A stretch of 64,000 nt of DNA, taken from NCBI GenBank assembly GCA_003254905.1, contig QANU01007041.1, positions 267,589 through 331,588 on the forward strand, in the 5' to 3' direction. Position numbers and translations under genes: made by a program. This document shows, in pieces, positions 11,973 to 24,385 of the stretch; position 1 is the stretch's first letter; each line of letters starts with the position of its first letter. Source of the stretch: Nissolia schottii (taxonomy: Eukaryota > Streptophyta > Magnoliopsida > Fabales > Fabaceae). Under the pieces are notes generated by a model. It searched no databases. It saw nothing but the letters and a program-made list of their open reading frames with translations, and was not told where the DNA came from.

Positions 11973-14358
11973 CTACAAATGGGAGTAACATATCCCTGTC
12001 CAATATTGTCTAGCATCCTTGAGAGATATCAATGTAATTTATCTTAATTTAAAACAGTAGGTAAACTACTAAAATTAAATCGGATGCAATTCCTTTTCCT
12101 CCAAGCTAATTGAAACTTGCGTATTGTCATGGATATTGAAAAACAAATAAGTAATAAGTAAAAAAAAAAACATGGCTGTATAGTACATTATAATCGTGAA
12201 AAAAACAAATGTATCAAAATAAATTTATTTATATAATTAAAAGTTATTTAACTATTTCACATATTAGGCGCTCGTAACTACATGAAAATAATTATCATCA
12301 CCTCATCTCATTTAGTAAGCATGTATTAATTAAAAAAATTCATCCCCATTACTTGAAGAAAAAAAAAACACTTTCACTCATAATGTAGATAAAATTTTTA
12401 TCTAAAATATATGATAAATAAACTATTCCCTTTTTAAATGGTGTCGAGTTTGAGACCATAAAAGAAAAAGAAAAAGAAAAAAAACATTTTCTAAGAGGGA
12501 ACGACCATACTCTATTAGTCCATCATACTTAGTCATGCGTAACTAAGGCAGCAAGTTAGGCCAAGAAATCAGGTCAAATTTGGTGCAACTGCAGTTATAC
12601 GGAAGATGCATTAGAGTGTGGCAAAGACCGATTAAATATTGGTGTAAATAAAAGGGGTAGTTATGGTCCAAGTACAGGTGCACGAACTGGGTCGACCCAG
12701 ATTAGTCAAGGTTAAGTTTTGGATACCGGGCAGACATCTTAAAAAAAAGTTATGGATTTATTGAAGTTTTTTAACGGCCAATTAAGGTGATTGTGCTTGT
12801 TTCTTTTATTTTAGATGGTGGCTTAGTTTATTGCTGACATGTGGTCCAAATTTGTGGCATGCTGTTTGTTGAATTTTAGCACATGCGTTGGCTTTTATGT
12901 TTGAGAAAATTACCCTATCCCTCTCAAGAAATTTTGTTTGAACTCATGTTGAATATCGCATTAATAAACATATTTTTTATTATTAGATGACATATTAATA
13001 AACTTACATTTTATTAAGATTAAACTCAATGATAAATAACATATAAATCAACACAATATATTACCTAATATAAGTAAAAAAATGTTTCTCATTTTCAAAC
13101 ATACATTTCTCTCCTAAACCATGAAATTATGATACACCTTGATCTATTTTTATATTTTTTTAATTAAATCTCTATTTTTTTTGTCTTTTATCATCTTATT
13201 CTTTGAAAAAATATCCTTTATCAATAATTTTACATATTATTTCTCTTTATAAAATAAAATATATGTAATGGATAAAAATATAATTTATTAGATTTTTTAA
13301 TTTATTATTATTAATAATAATATTATTTTATTAAGAAAGAAAAATATTAAGATTAATAATTTTTTTAAAATAAGAATAGTTATGTTTTTAATAATGTTTT
13401 GAATATTAATTTATTGGAATATAACATATAATAATCAAAAGTTAAATATGAACGTTATTAAAAAAATGATCTTAATTTAATAAAATGAAAATAAAATTTC
13501 AATATTATAATAAGTTCATATTTTCCAAAATTATTAAAGAATAATTAAATAATTTTTATGAATAGTATATTATATATCTATATATATAAATTAATATATT
13601 AATTAACTCTCAATAATTTATAAACATTAAATGATTTTGATGATGATAAGTGTTAAATAATTAAATAAAATATTGAATCTAATTAATAAAAATGTACAAA
13701 AAAAATCTACTTTGTACTATGGGTAATTTGATAAATATACATATAAATTTAAATAAATAAAGCATTTTGGACTAAAATTTATGTTATAAAAAAAGAGAGA
13801 AGGGCAGTGTATATAACATTAGCATGTATAACACATGTACAAGCACCAAAAAAAGGAACTTGATTTACCTCAGCCTTAAAAAATTTCAGCAAGTAACCAC
13901 CCTCTAAGTAACCTATAGCTAGATGAACCCATACTACCCAATTTGATAATTGCATTAAAAAGTTGTGGCTGCAACTTATGCTACGCTACCCATACATTTA
14001 ATTTTGAGATTAGCTATTAATACACATGAAATACAATCACCTAACAAACAAAATAAACATTACAAAATAGAAAATTAAATATTATACATCAAATAAGTAA
14101 ACATTGTCACTGAATATGGGACAAAGTGATACATCAACTCCAAAATTTACACAAACATGACACACACATATATATAAATGTAAAAATAAAAAATATAAAA
14201 AATCGACAATTCATATTCATAAAGAGAGGTGTACGTGCAACCTAGGCTAACAGTAACTACATTGAAGTGTATATATTGAGATGCAATCACCCTTGCTTTT
14301 CTACATGCGATCGAGTGATCATAGCATACTAATTGTAGGAATTAAGGAAGGATAACAT
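11620..14358. other. Intergenic AT-rich spacer between BAHD copies 1 and 2
   Basis: Very AT-rich sequence with an AT dinucleotide array at about 11941-11969. It contains the short SINE derivative listed separately. No gene is supported. Confidence 0.6.
12659..12755 (+). mobile_element. Internally deleted SINE of the 9.1-kb family
   Basis: The 3' part (aggtgcacgaactgggtcga through the A-rich tail) matches the SINE at 9123-9310. The 5' part keeps only tccaagt before jumping straight to the 3' half, so the B box and about 100 bp are missing. Flanking 8-bp direct repeats agttatgg sit at 12659-12666 and 12748-12755. Whether the deletion came before or after insertion cannot be told from this copy. 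Confidence 0.7.
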
Positions 14359-16186
14359 ATGGAGATGGAATTAGTATCAAGAGAAACCATTAAACCTTGA
14401 GCACCCACTCCTACTCATCTAAGAGTTTATCCCCTCTCCTTCATCGATCATGTATTGTTTCGCAATTATGTGCCTGTAGTTTTCTTTTACAACCCTGATC
14501 AAGTTTGTGACCAGATCACATCCAAAATATCGACGCTCAAGAAATCCTTATCTCAAGTTCTGTCCATATATTACCCCGTAGCGGGTAGGTTCAGAGATCA
14601 ACTCTCCATTGAGTGCAACGACCAAGGGGCCTTAGTGCTGGTCACGAGGTTGAAAGGCGAGCTCTCGCACATCCTCCGTAGCCCCGCCGAAGCACTGCTG
14701 AGCCCCTTGTTCCCTGATGAACTGCGGACGAAGGAAAGTGAAGGTACCATATTAGCCACGCAAATCAACTGCTTTGCGTGTGGTGGGATGGCAATCGGTG
14801 CGTGCATGTCTCACAAAGCTGGCGACGCCGCCACACTCTTCAACTTCATCAATGACTGGGCCACCATCAACAGGAAGCTAATTAGTGGAGATCAAGAAGT
14901 TCAAGATTTACCTTCTCCACCGATATTCAATGTTGGTAAGATCTTAGATTTGAATTGTGGAATTACAAGTTTAAAGAAGTTAGTCGATTTTAATACTGTT
15001 TGGATTAGATCACATGATCATGTAATTTAAATTGTTTTACATTTTTTATTTGGTGATTTCTCAAATACTTCATATTATTTAGTTTATTAATTTTTGATAA
15101 CTTTTATAATTAAATTCATCAAATTTTATTATCATTTTATGATATAATATGACATAATGGATTATATGATTTAATATGATAAATTAATACTTTTTAATAT
15201 AATATATTTATAGAACGATGTATCATAAGCTTAAATGGTCCGCAAATCTTTAAACATCTTATAAGTTAATTCTTTTAATTATTTAATTAATAAAAAGTTT
15301 ATTACGATCACATAAAACAAAATTTGATAAATTCAATTATAAAAATTAAAAAAATAAATAAATTAAATATCATGATATATTTATTCATTTAATCAACCAC
15401 CTTTTTATTTTAGATCTCGATTTTAACCGGCACTTGAGGCAGGAGCTTCGTGCTCTCCCAAGGTGACTTGCCCGTTTTCCCTGAAATAGTGTGGGAACAA
15501 AACACCGTATCCAAGAGGTTCGTGTTCGAGGGATCGAAGGTTGAATCCCTCAAGGCCATGGTATCTTCGCACAATGTTCAAAACCCCACAAGGGTACAAG
15601 TCGTCATCGCACTGATTTACAAGCTTGCGGTTTCGACGTTTGGGTTAAGTTCTAAGAGCACGCTGTTCCTCATTGCCGTGAACCTTCGCAAGAGAATGGT
15701 CACTCCGCTTCCCGACAAGTCCGTGGGGAACGTACTTGGGTGGTTCGTGTTTAACCCAATGATCAGTGAAGACACGGAAATAGAGCTACACGACTTGGTG
15801 AGGAAGATGAAGGAAGGGTTACCTACGTTTGTTTTGTGGCATGCTGGCGAAGAACTTTGGAGGGAAGGACAGGAACGTGCCATTCATACGTGAGTGGTTA
15901 AAACGAATGACAAGTAAGGTTCCGGTGGTTGTTGCGGAGAATCAGACGTTGTATTATTATAATAGCAGCTGGTGCGGGTTCTCCATGTACGAAGCCGATT
16001 TCGGGTGGGGAAAACCGGTTTGGGTAACCACTATTCGGTGTCACCAAAGGAACACTGATTTTTTTGGATACAAGAGACGGGAAAGGGATTGAAGCGATTG
16101 TGAGCATGGAAGAGAAAGACATGACCAAGTTTGAGCATGATGCGGAGCTGCTTCAATATGCCTCTCTTAATCCAACCGTTAGTTAA
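14359..16186 (+). pseudogene. BAHD acyltransferase pseudogene (array copy 2)
   Basis: Strongly similar to the intact copy at 17430. The start codon (14359) is followed by an in-frame TGA at 14398-14400, where copy 3 has Gly. Reading frame then continues to about 14935 with H-K-A-G-D as the HXXXD motif. An AT-rich stretch of about 500 bp (donor-like gtaag at 14936; acceptor-like sequences near 15413 and 15442) interrupts the gene where copy 3 has none; neither acceptor restores frame exactly. The second part (from about 15443) loses frame near 15829, regains WCGF and YEADFGWG, and loses it again near 16058 before DAELLQYASLNPT. With one stop and two frameshifts it is a pseudogene even though both signature motifs survive. 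Confidence 0.88.
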
Positions 16187-17336
16187 TTGGACATGCTAAT
16201 TAGTGGGCTTGCTCTACCTATCTAGCTATAACTAACATCCTCTTTAAAATTGAGCTATCATGCTAGCTAATTGAATATGCCTTGTATCGCAATAAATCCG
16301 CCTATGTAATCATATATTTTATGTTAAGTGTTAGCCGTATTACAGCCCACAAATAAATGTGATATTTCTCTGATGTAGAGTTCCATTTTGTTAACTGTGT
16401 TCATGTTAAGGTGAACATCCTCAGATTTAACATATTAATTTCAATGCTGATTTTGTACATATCGTTTGAAACAGACATCTGCACAAGAAAGAAAAAAAAA
16501 AGTTAAATTGTGACGTGAAAATAAAATATTTTCGATCTTTGATATAGAAATGGAAAGTGATATAAATTTGGGTGAATAAATTTTTTAGAAATGACTTATT
16601 TATGAGAATAAATTTTCATTGAGTTTAATTTTGATGCACTTATCGTGTAAAATATTTTTATCACTCGGCCAGTCAATGCATTTTGTTTGGATGACCTTTT
16701 AAAGAGTAAGTGTGATAGTAAACTATATTTACTGATTTGTCGATATATGATTGGATGACAGTGTAAAATTCTTTTAAACTCTCATGCATTCCAATTAAAT
16801 CCATTTTCATATCTTAAAACAAACGTAGGCATAAAACATTTATAACCTAACATTTTTAAAAATATTCAAATATACCTTAAAACAAATAAACACCCTCCAT
16901 ATTCAAGATAATTTTAACCTCTTATTTATTTTATTCAAGATAATTATAACCTCATACCTAATATTTTAAGACTTTATTGTATTTGTAATGTAATTTGAGT
17001 TTTTAATATTATAGATTTATTTATGTGTTTTAGTGTGTATATAACATGAAAAAATATAATGAATTAAGAAAGAAATGAATTGAGTCTCATAATAATTTTT
17101 TTAATAATTTTAGATATGTCAATTAAGAATATATATATATATATATATATATGGGGTAAGATTTGTAGCAAGTTTTGACCACCATTAATTTCGTTCAACT
17201 TAAATACATAAAAGGTCAAATTCTCTTCCTTCCCTAATTACTATTAAGTTTGACTCTATTTTTGTTTCTTATTCAAAAGTTTATTTCGTTAAGGAAATTG
17301 AAGTAAGGGTTTAGTTTTCTCTCAATGTTTGAAGTT
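16187..17336. other. Intergenic spacer between BAHD copies 2 and 3
   Basis: AT-rich, with an AT dinucleotide run near 17129-17152. No gene or structured element is supported. Confidence 0.55.
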
Positions 17337-17343
17337 TATATAT
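17337..17343 (+). promoter_or_regulatory. Candidate TATA box of the intact BAHD gene
   Basis: A tatatat core lies about 93 nt upstream of the ATG at 17430, a plausible distance for a plant leader of about 60 nt. Position and sequence are the only evidence. Confidence 0.4.
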
Positions 17344-17429
17344 ATTGACTCCAATGATCATAGGATCAAAACTTGTGAGAAAACAAACTTTTGACACATT
17401 AATTAGGAGGAGGGAAAGAGGGGATCTCC

Positions 17430-18728
17430 ATGGAGATGGAATCAATATGTAGAGAAAGCATAAGACCTGGTGCACGGAGTCCCCCTCACCTCACAATTTA
17501 TCCTCTCTCCTTCATAGATCAATTGGTTTCTCGCACCTATGTGCCAATACTTTACTTCTACTACCCCAACCAAACACCCGAAATCTCGACGCTTAAGGAA
17601 TCGTTACGTCAAGTTGTATCCAGATACTACCATTTAGCAGGTAGGTTTAGAGATCGATTCTCCGTTGATTGCAACGACGAAGGGGTTTTACTGCTGGTCA
17701 CCAAGTTCGAAGGCGAGCTCTCGCACATCCTCCACAATCCCACCGAAGAGCTGCTGGGCACTTTGTTCCCTGACGAACTGCATTGGAAGGAGACAAGCTC
17801 AGATCATGAATGCTTGCTAGCCATTCAAATAAACTCTTTCGCATGCGGGGGAACGGCGATCGCAGTGTGCATGTGCCATCAGCTCGGCGACGCCACCACG
17901 CTCTTCAACTTTGTGAATGACTGGGCCGCCATCAACAGGAAGCTCAGCGGCGACGACCAGGGAGAGCTGCCTTCCCCGCCGTCGTTTCTCGACGCAACCT
18001 CGCCGGTGTTCCCGCAAGGGGACATGCCGGTATTCCCGGAGACCGTGTTCGGGAAGGACAAGACGGTGTGCAGAAGGTTTGTGTTCGAGGGGTCAAAGGT
18101 TGAGTCCCTCAAGGCCATGGTGTCTTCCCACAATGTTCAAAACCCCACCAGGGTACAGGTTGTCACCACGCTCATCTACAAGCGTGCGGTTCGTGCCTTG
18201 AGCTTGACTTTCAAGAACACGTCGTTCCGTATTGCGGTGAACCTCCGCAACAGGGTGGTCCCACCGCTGCCTGACAAGTCGACGGGGAACCTGGTCTGGT
18301 ACATGTTTGTGTTTAACCCCTTTGTGGAGGGCAGAGAAACTGAGCTGCACGACCTAGTGAAGAGAATGAAGCAAGGGTTGTCTGACTTCTTCGGTGGTGG
18401 GAAGGAGAAGGGGTCGTCACTCATCTCCGAGTGCTTGAAACAAGCAACTGCTTCTGTGCCGTTGCATGCTGTGGAGAATCAGACGTTGTTTCGCTACACA
18501 AGCTGGTGCGGGTTCCCGTTGTATGAGGCCGATTTTGGGTGGGGAAAACCGATGTGGGTAACCACTAGTGGGTGTCCCAAGACGAACATGGTCATTTTGA
18601 TGGATACAAGAGATGGGAGAGGGATTGAAGCGATTGTGAACATGGAAGAGAAAGACATGGCCTTGTTTCAGCTTGATGCGGAGCTCCTTCAATATGCCTC
18701 TCTTAATCCAACCCGTTGGACATCTTAA
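17430..18728 (+). CDS. BAHD acyltransferase, vinorine synthase-like
   Basis: Intact single-exon frame of 432 aa, the usual BAHD length. BAHD enzymes are cytosolic and move an acyl group from an acyl-CoA to an alcohol or amine of a specialised metabolite. The catalytic HXXXD motif is H150-Q-L-G-D154 and the structural DFGWG motif is at residues 368-372, preceded by YEA. Other family features are YYHLAGR (about 66-72) and the N-terminal PxxxxxLSFID-type stretch. The overall pattern resembles the vinorine synthase-like clade; donor and acceptor substrates cannot be predicted. It is the only apparently functional member of a three-copy direct tandem array (10.9, 14.4 and 17.4 kb). GC content is clearly higher than the surroundings. 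The nearest in-frame alternative start is the second Met, two codons on. Confidence 0.93.
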   Translation: MEMESICRESIRPGARSPPHLTIYPLSFIDQLVSRTYVPILYFYYPNQTPEISTLKESLRQVVSRYYHLAGRFRDRFSVDCNDEGVLLLVTKFEGELSHILHNPTEELLGTLFPDELHWKETSSDHECLLAIQINSFACGGTAIAVCMCHQLGDATTLFNFVNDWAAINRKLSGDDQGELPSPPSFLDATSPVFPQGDMPVFPETVFGKDKTVCRRFVFEGSKVESLKAMVSSHNVQNPTRVQVVTTLIYKRAVRALSLTFKNTSFRIAVNLRNRVVPPLPDKSTGNLVWYMFVFNPFVEGRETELHDLVKRMKQGLSDFFGGGKEKGSSLISECLKQATASVPLHAVENQTLFRYTSWCGFPLYEADFGWGKPMWVTTSGCPKTNMVILMDTRDGRGIEAIVNMEEKDMALFQLDAELLQYASLNPTRWTS

Positions 18729-20365
18729 TGCATGGCCTCTATGTATTTTAATAGGAGTATATACATGCATGTAACGCTTTGATCTTCTTCTAAAGTGAGA
18801 AGGCTAAGGGGGTATACACCCTTGTATGTGGTGTACTTTGAACTAAGAGTTTTAGAATACTAAAGAGTCTTATTGGTAAAATTTAAAGAAGCAAATATTA
18901 TCATGTTATTTTTAAAGTAGTGAGCAATACGTATCTTACATTTAGTCACATTTTAAAAATGTAACTAATGTGTTAAGTATTTAGCTAAGCCTATTACGTT
19001 CGTTTAACTACACTCCTCGAATGAATTAGCAATGTATTCAAATACATTTAGTCACAATTATCACACATTTTTAAGTGCGACCAAATGCAAATTGTGTAAT
19101 AAGGAGTATAGCAGTATTCGCCAAAATTCAGTAGAATAGTCTCTCTTTTTTAGTCATATGGCCGATGATTTATTATGTAGGCTTTAGAAATTCGTTTTTG
19201 GTCTTTAATGGTCTTAGCCCCTATTTTTCAAAAACTTTTGACGGCCCGGCCCAGCCCAACCCAAATTGGCGGTCAACCGATTTTCGTTTATGACAATCTT
19301 TTTTTTTTTTCCCGGGTACTACAAGAAAGAAAGCAGAGGGTAAAAGACTCACTTTATAAATTATAATTATTTTTTAAAAAAAAATAATATCTTTTATGAA
19401 AATGTTTAACTTCAAGTTAAGTAGGGCAGGGCTTACCTAAAATATGACCCAAATTCATTTAAAATACTCAAAGTAAAAATTGACAATCAAAATTTGCCTA
19501 TACGTTCAAGCTAGACATGTACACTTGAAATAACAATTTTACAATAGATAGCTAACAAAACATGTACATTGATAGAGGGTCATGATATCCCAATCAACAT
19601 AACATTTGAAGGCCACAATAGCTCCATTTGCTGTGCATAAGAGTCCATACCCTATGTTTGGTTTAGAAGAAAATGAGAGGAAGGAAAATAGGGAGAAGAG
19701 AAAATAAAACATGTGGAGCTCACTATTAAAGTTTTTGGTCCTATGTGAGATGAAAATTTGATGAAAGGTATAAAATAGATTAAAAGTCTATTATATCATT
19801 TATAATTTTTATTTTCTTTTCTCATGTAAAGATATTTGTCATTTTAATACAATTTCTATTTTTCTTCTTCTCATTTTCTCTTCATCCAAACACATAGAAA
19901 GAAAGTCCATTTTTTCATCCATTTTCTATTCTCTCTATTTTTTTTCCTTTCATTTTCTTTCCTCTCATTTTCTCTTATAATCTAAAATGTGACATCTTCT
20001 ATAAACTTTTTCTAAACAAGGATTTTATTTGAACCAATTAAGTTCCACGACCAGTAGCAGCCGCCTAAATCTTTGAATTTGAATATTGGGTTGTGTAACT
20101 TTGGTAAAACATGTATATGGTTCAGTCTAGAACTCAGTTTCATTTTTCAATAAAAAATTATTACAATAAAGTTATAATTACCCTAGAAGAAGTAATACAT
20201 AAAACACCATATGATTAGTTAAAATTAAACTCTAAAATTAATCATATAATTACAAGGTGAGTGAAAGTGCACATGTACACTAGCATAATATAATTACAAC
20301 TTCCTTCTTCAATTAATTGCAATCTTATCAGCAATCAGGGTAACGAAGCCACAGTACTCTTCAAT
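18729..20365. other. Intergenic region, convergent between BAHD and RING genes
   Basis: No gene is supported. Within 18940-19090 the word catttagtcaca occurs twice and an imperfect inverted repeat surrounds cattttaaaaatg. The MITE-like element at 19652-19990 is listed separately. Confidence 0.5.
19652..19990. mobile_element. MITE-like element with imperfect inverted ends
   Basis: The left side (tttagaagaaaatgagagga) is purine-rich and its right counterpart (tcctctcattttctcttata, about 19958-19977) is near-complementary over 25 or more bases. The interior is AT-rich and non-coding. No TSD could be fixed, so the superfamily is unknown. Confidence 0.45.
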
Positions 20366-21857
20366 TCATAGCATGTAGTTGAACACAAACACATGTGCAT
20401 CTGGCATATTAAGTGGCATGGTTTCCATATAAAGGTAGAAACGCCTTAAATTCTCCATCGCAAGGGTAGCTTTGTCAATTACATCACTGTTGCCAATAAC
20501 CTCCCATAAATCTCTAGAAGTAACCCTCTTTAGACTCCCACGACAAAATGGACATGACTCTGATCTCAAATACCTACAAATTTCGTATATTACAACTATT
20601 AGAGAATAGTATTGATGGACTCAGTTTTTACAGTGTCAACCAATCGTGTATTATTATACATAACAACATGTGATTGAATAGTAGTGTCAAATTCTTTTAC
20701 ATCAAAATTAAATCATATTATTATAATTGAGTAAGGTATGTAAGTCAATTAGATGTAACAAAGTGTTTAAATTGACAGTACCAATCATGGAAGCAGCTAA
20801 TGCACAAGGAATGGCCACAACTAGGGAGCACCATCTTCTTGCCATTCTCCATGCATATGCCACATTCATCATCTTCCTCTTCAACAAACTTTTCAACCCT
20901 CTTTCTGCTTCTCTGGTCTTTGTTTCTGGATACATTAAATTCGCCTCCAAGTAGCCTCAGCGAAGGGTATATTACAGCTGCAAGAGCATTTCATCATTGC
21001 AATTAAGTTAATGTTAGAGCCGAAGACAAAAATAGAAAAAGAAAAAAGAAGCTGGCATGAAAATTAAGATTCAAGAAGAAGACATGTATACCATAGAATT
21101 CTCTTAGGGTGGCTACCCTTTCTTTTGAGGAAATTGATGGCATTCCATCAACATGTACCTACACAAACATAAAACATAGCAAATTCATTTAAAATTGAAA
21201 AGGACAGGCAAGTACAAGACCGAGTCTTAACAATACTTGGCACATATAAGATATGTCTCGTTAAAACCTTTCAAGAAAAAATCCTTAACAAATTCATTTA
21301 AAATTGAAAAGAAAAGGAAAAGAGATATCAAAATTGAAAGAGGAAAGATAACGAGTGATTGTAATGACTCACATTGAAGATAAGTATGTGGAATAAGCCC
21401 AAAAACGTGGGAAGATCATCTGTACAACTGAAATCTAACCACTCTATCAAAGACAAGAAAAGAGGAGCAAAAGGGCTGTAAGATAATTTCATTTGAATGT
21501 AGCTCTCACCATAATCTCTAGGGAGTGCTGATGCCCTGCAATTTTGTTTGATGTCAAGTTATCAACAGGGAAGCTTTGACAAAAATCATGAAAGTTATAA
21601 GATAAAAATGAAGTAATCTGACTCATTAAATCAATAATCACATCACGTTATTTAGATAATTAGATTTTGACAAATTTCAGAGTCTAATATTTTTATTTGT
21701 AGATACCAATGCCATAAACTATATTTTAGAATAGGAACAGGAGAGAACAATGTTTAAGATTTTTTTGTTTTTAAAAAAAGAAAAACTCTTACAGTGTGTT
21801 GGCATGTTGGATATCTGCTTCAAGAGCCTTGATAGAATCTCTGAAAGAACTCAACAT
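20366..21857 (-). CDS. C3HC4 RING E3 ubiquitin ligase, AIRP2-like (copy A)
   Basis: Five exons on the minus strand: 21857-21793, 21535-21373, 21158-21092, 20977-20782 and 20573-20366, all with GT-AG introns and consistent phases, encode 232 aa. The N-terminal half carries the AIRP2-type signature: FRDSIKALEADIQHAN, then MKLSYSPFAPLFLSLIEWLD and FHILIF. The C-terminal RING finger has ligands C137, C140, C152, H154, C157, C160, C171 and C174, a complete C3HC4 set, followed by PFCRGSLKRV. Such proteins are E2-dependent ubiquitin ligases; AIRP2 itself acts in abscisic-acid signalling in Arabidopsis, but a role here is inference. The ATG at 21857 is the first that yields the conserved start. A paralogue with matching exon phases lies at 35886-37489 in opposite orientation. 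Separate pieces of the frame are easily missed because of the introns. Confidence 0.9.
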
Positions 21858-24240
21858 TAAGTCCCAACAAGAGACACAGAAGAAGCAAAAGGTGATAACA
21901 AAGAAAGCCTGAGCTTGTTGCTATTGCAAGGGACGAGTGTTGTTTGTTGTGTCCAGAGAGAATTTTGATGGAGGGATTAAAAAAGGACCGCTATCTCTTA
22001 AAAAAACAGAGAAAGAAAATGAAGAGAGAAAGAGACAGAATTGAAACTTGAGGGTTAGGAAATTGGAGGTTGCATAATTTTCAAACTTGGCCACCGTAAG
22101 GATTATTATTAAAGGAAAGAAAAGGTTGCCTTATCTCACTTTGTTACCTTTTCCTTCTTCAATTAATTTTTGTGGTCAACTGCATTGCAGCGTGGTTTAC
22201 CGTTTTGTCTTTGAGAATGTCTTCAAAGTCTCATGGACAGACATTTCATATTTACTCAAATAAATTTTTGTTTAATCATAGAGTGTTAATGTTAAATATA
22301 CTTTAAATCATACATTTAATATTTTATGATATTTTAACTTTGAGTGAACTTTTTTTTTTTCAAATAAAACATTGAAATGTGTCATTCATTATTTTAGAAC
22401 TAAACTAAAATTTCTCGTTTTTTTTAGTGACGGTACTCCATAGTCTATCCTTTGTGCTTTCGGTTCTCTGAAACTTTTATGTAGCGCCTACCTGTTTTGT
22501 TTGCTTTACATTTCTCATCTTTCTTTCTGCCATAAGGAACATTAGTATTATTGCGCGGCTTCAACTAATTTTCTTGGTGAAACCAGTTGGCATTCACCAC
22601 TCCACAACAGTGACCATGTATATTGACATCCTCTACTTTAAAGTGTCAACCTCACATTTTTTGACCTTATCTATACATTCATTATTCTTTAGAATTTAAT
22701 TTAATTTAAACTTTAACATATTGTTACACTCATTTTATATAATCGATCTAACTATATGTTGTTTTCCTTGTCAAATAAATTCACAAATTAAACTATTTGA
22801 ATGAGTTTAGAACACAAAATCACACACACAATTTGATTTTTGTATGTGTAGTAGAAGATTGTTGTAGGGATGACAAAAATATTCACAATCTCGGATACTG
22901 ACAAATACTACTTGCAACTGGTATAAGTATATCCACAATTTGTGTTTACGGTGACAGATATTCATACCCGTTTATTAATGGATATGGATATAAGGATTGA
23001 GGTATCGACTCGTGGGTACCCGATCCACTAGTTATCCATTAATATATATATAAAATGGCATAAATATCTATACCTATAAATATAAAAACTAAAAACCCTA
23101 ATTCATTTTTATCTACAACGTTATTAAATTTTTATTATGTATTTTGTTAATTTAAATTGTGATTTGTTAGTAGTAGTATTATAATATATTATATTAGATA
23201 ATGAATTTTTTTTATAATATTTTCCTTTTTGTGAGAACTTTTAACAAATTTATGCAAATACCTACAAATACTTGAAGGGATTTAAATTTCTGCAAATATG
23301 GGTAATAAATATCTATGATGGATACGAGTATGAGTATGAATAATAAAATATTTAATAAGTATGAATAGTAAAAATATGTACCCATGCCCACGAACACCAT
23401 TCTCTTTCCTAGATGGTTGGTTGGTTAGCTCCATTAATCCATTAATGTGGAGGGCATTCATGAATGAGTGCAGGTTTAAGGTTTACACTTTGTTGAATGC
23501 CTTGGTGCCAGATATAGCACGACTAGGTGCAGTTAACGATGACTTCTAGTCGTAAAAACAATTAAATGCCAATGCCAAAGCCAGAGCAAAAGGAGGCTCC
23601 CTTTTTTTTTCCCCACCTAAATGGGTCCAAAAATAAATACACATAACATCAGTTATTGGCCTGTACTTCTTCCTCCTGAAGGCAAAGGCCCAACAAAATG
23701 TCACCAAGAAGCAGTTTATTTGGTTGACCCTTTCTTCCTAAAAAGTAGTAATGGGCCCCCAGAGAATGATATGAATTGAGTCAGCCTCTCTTTTTTATGT
23801 TTTAATTTTTCCATTTTTTTTAAGAAGCTACGCGTTTCATTGCACATCGGCATTTTGTAACCTGCAAGGAACTAATAAGTGAGTGTATTTTAAGTAAAAT
23901 TAATTTTTATGAAAAGTGTATTTAAAAATAAGATATTTGTAACCATACAAAAAAAAAAATATGAAAGTTCTTGATTGCAATGTCAGGTTGAAAAACTGTT
24001 GGTACTATTTCTAGAACAAGTCAATTCGAAATCAGTGAATTTGACCTACTGATTTGATTGCATTGAGAATTGATAGAGGAAACGGACCCCACTGAAAAAT
24101 TTTCAATTTTATTCTTATACAAAAGTTTAAACAGATTTTATACCAATAATTCTAATAATGCTAAGACATGTGGATTTTTTATATATATATATGGTCACAA
24201 TACACTTATATTCTCATAATATGGTCCATTCAAAAAAATT
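21858..24240. other. Intergenic spacer downstream of the window's first RING gene promoter
   Basis: The first ~250 bp (GA-rich, read on the minus strand) probably form the 5' leader and promoter of copy A of the RING gene. Beyond that the sequence is AT-rich with no gene. Confidence 0.45.
22863..23400. mobile_element. Possible decayed hAT-type non-autonomous element
   Basis: It opens with tagggatgacaaaaat, typical of hAT-type non-autonomous elements, and holds recurrent tetra- to hexamer words (ggatatggatat, gggtacccga, ggatacgagtatgagtatg, acccatgcccacg). No matching right terminal repeat or TSD is visible, so only the internal style supports the call. Confidence 0.35.
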
Positions 24241-24385
24241 ACGAATGTATGGGTTTCTTGTCTGAAATCGCCACCCCCTGTGGCGATTTCAGAAATTTGC
24301 CCCATATTTTCATAATTTCTCATTCCAACCTATATTTTAGGAATTTTTTTCTACCAAAACCACATAAATGTTAAAACCCCAAGAC
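24205..24385. repeat. Hairpin repeat (family copy 2)
   Basis: A perfect 13-bp stem (tctgaaatcgcca at 24261-24273 against tggcgatttcaga at 24281-24293) with loop ccccctg is flanked by ttacgaatgtatgggttt and cataaatgttaaaacccc, both shared with the four-hairpin array at 561-830. Copy 2 has only one hairpin module. Confidence 0.75.

Noticed and set aside
17817..18770. Minus-strand frames across the intact BAHD gene
   Set aside because: Shadows of a GC-rich exon; the plus frame contains HXXXD and DFGWG in the right order.
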